A stretch of DNA of 13,979 nucleotides, taken from the NCBI GenBank assembly GCA_947304065.1, contig CAMZAI010000054.1:1-13979 (forward strand), given 5' to 3'. Position 1 is the stretch's first letter. Each line of letters opens with the position of its first letter. This document shows positions 13,376 through 13,979 of this stretch, in pieces. The notes under the pieces are model-generated. The model was given only the letters and a program-made list of their open reading frames with translations. It was not told where the DNA came from and searched no databases. The translations under genes were made by a program, and so were the position numbers. The DNA is from an uncultured Clostridia bacterium (GTDB lineage Bacteria; Bacillota; Clostridia; Lachnospirales; Lachnospiraceae).

Positions 13376-13966
13376 ATGAGCTGCGCCGGGACCGTGACGC
13401 CCGAAGAACTCGCCGGAATGGCGGAAAAGTGCGTGAGAAAAGGCAATATCGGAGTGGCGTTCACGTACAATGAGCCGCTGGTCGGATACGAATTCGTGCG
13501 CGATACCGCGAAGCTCGTGCACGAAAAGGGGCTGAAGAATGTGCTCGTGACCAACGGAACGGCCGAGACAGGGATACTCGAAGAGATATTGCCGTATATC
13601 GACGCGATGAACATTGACCTCAAGGGTTTTACCGACCGGTATTACGAGAAAGTGCTGGGCGGCAGCAGGCGGATGGTCATGGATTTTATCGAACGTGCCG
13701 TGAAGGGCTGCCATGTGGAGCTCACGACGCTGATCGTTCCCGGGGAGAATGATTCTGAAGACGAGATCCGCGGGATGAGCCGCTGGATCGCGGGACTTAC
13801 GGACGCGGAAGGCCGGGTTATCGGCAAAACGATCCCGCTGCATATCTCGAGATTCTTCCCGAGATTCCATATGACAGACAGGGACGCAACGGAGGTAAGG
13901 AAGGTTTACCGGCTCGCGGAGGTCGCGAGGGAGAATCTGGAATACGTTTATACGGGGAACTGCTGA
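13376..13966 (+). CDS. C-terminal part of radical SAM enzyme
   Basis: The 196-residue frame holds the rest of the radical SAM barrel: GNIGVAFTYNEPLVGYEFVR (23-42), KNVLVTNGTAETG (54-66), IDAMNIDLKGF (75-85), CHVELTTLIVPGENDSEDEI (111-130), IPLHISRFFPRFHM (152-165) and the family end EYVYTGNC. Its first ATG touches the preceding TAA. The only nearby site, GAGG at 13361-13364, is 11 bases away, which is too far for efficient independent initiation, so any translation would depend on coupling. It lacks the FeS cysteines, so it would need the N-terminal chain. Confidence 0.65.
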   Translation: MSCAGTVTPEELAGMAEKCVRKGNIGVAFTYNEPLVGYEFVRDTAKLVHEKGLKNVLVTNGTAETGILEEILPYIDAMNIDLKGFTDRYYEKVLGGSRRMVMDFIERAVKGCHVELTTLIVPGENDSEDEIRGMSRWIAGLTDAEGRVIGKTIPLHISRFFPRFHMTDRDATEVRKVYRLAEVARENLEYVYTGNC

Positions 13967-13979
13967 GGGAAGAGAAAGG

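Larger units (their letters stand above)
13106..13966 (+). pseudogene. PflA/AmmeMemoRadiSam-like radical SAM gene with in-frame stop
   Basis: The two reading frames 13106-13375 and 13376-13966 are in the same phase and are separated only by TAA at 13373-13375. Together they give one continuous radical SAM protein of about 285 residues, the usual length of this family. It starts with a Cys-rich N-terminus, carries the CxxxCxxC cluster and ends in the typical YVYTGNC. The stop falls in the variable linker between QNNEIS and PEELAGMA, so one base change from a sense codon is enough to explain it. The TAA is directly followed by ATG, so reinitiation could still yield two chains. A nonsense mutation or a sequence error is the simplest reading. 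Rare stop recoding normally uses UGA or UAG, not UAA. Confidence 0.65.

Noticed and set aside
1..13979. Search for CRISPR arrays, tRNAs, insertion sequences and phage genes
   Set aside because: No regularly spaced repeats, cloverleaf-like segments, transposase or integrase frames were seen.

Overview
The window reads as chromosomal DNA of a Gram-positive anaerobe, most likely class Clostridia and perhaps Lachnospiraceae-like. The reasons are strong purine-rich Shine-Dalgarno sites, sigma-A-type promoters, an ECF sigma factor of the Firmicutes type, and a PflA/AmmeMemoRadiSam-like radical SAM gene. This placement is inference from gene content only. Coding density is high, no gap exceeds about 125 bases, and no tRNA, rRNA, CRISPR array, insertion sequence or phage gene is visible.

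Left part (1-2419): an ECF sigma factor (115-672) is followed by a membrane-anchored serpin (757-2319). The serpin has a short charged cytoplasmic N-terminus, one transmembrane helix and an external protease-inhibitor domain. Its position after a sigma gene and its topology are those of an anti-sigma/sensor partner, so the pair may be an envelope protease-sensing switch. This is the most unusual arrangement in the window. A TGTAAG-N16-TGTA element upstream has the geometry of an ECF-type, possibly autoregulated, promoter. The unit ends at a strong bidirectional hairpin (2372-2419).

Second part (2439-6279, minus strand): a CDP-glycerol glycerophosphotransferase-family protein (teichoic-acid-type polymer synthesis), then a secreted GHL10/YngK-like glycosyl hydrolase with its own promoter, then a glycerate kinase 16 bases downstream. 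The glycerate kinase departs from two normally conserved motifs.

Third part (6333-9901, plus strand): three tandem Gfo/Idh/MocA NAD(P)-dependent oxidoreductases form one operon behind a near-consensus promoter. That promoter is physically interleaved with the divergent promoter of the glycerophosphotransferase gene. The operon ends in a second bidirectional hairpin. The substrate is unknown, but three related dehydrogenases without a transporter suggest successive oxidation/reduction steps on a sugar or cyclitol.

Fourth part (9909-12980, minus strand): a likely three-gene operon runs Dabb-domain stress protein, MsrA methionine sulfoxide reductase, and a large six-helix membrane HD-GYP protein with a duplicated C-terminal module. 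It could link oxidative or envelope stress to cyclic-di-GMP turnover.

Right end (13106-13966, plus strand): a PflA-like radical SAM enzyme is interrupted by a single in-frame TAA that is immediately followed by ATG. It is either a recent pseudogene, a sequence error, or a gene split into two coupled polypeptides.
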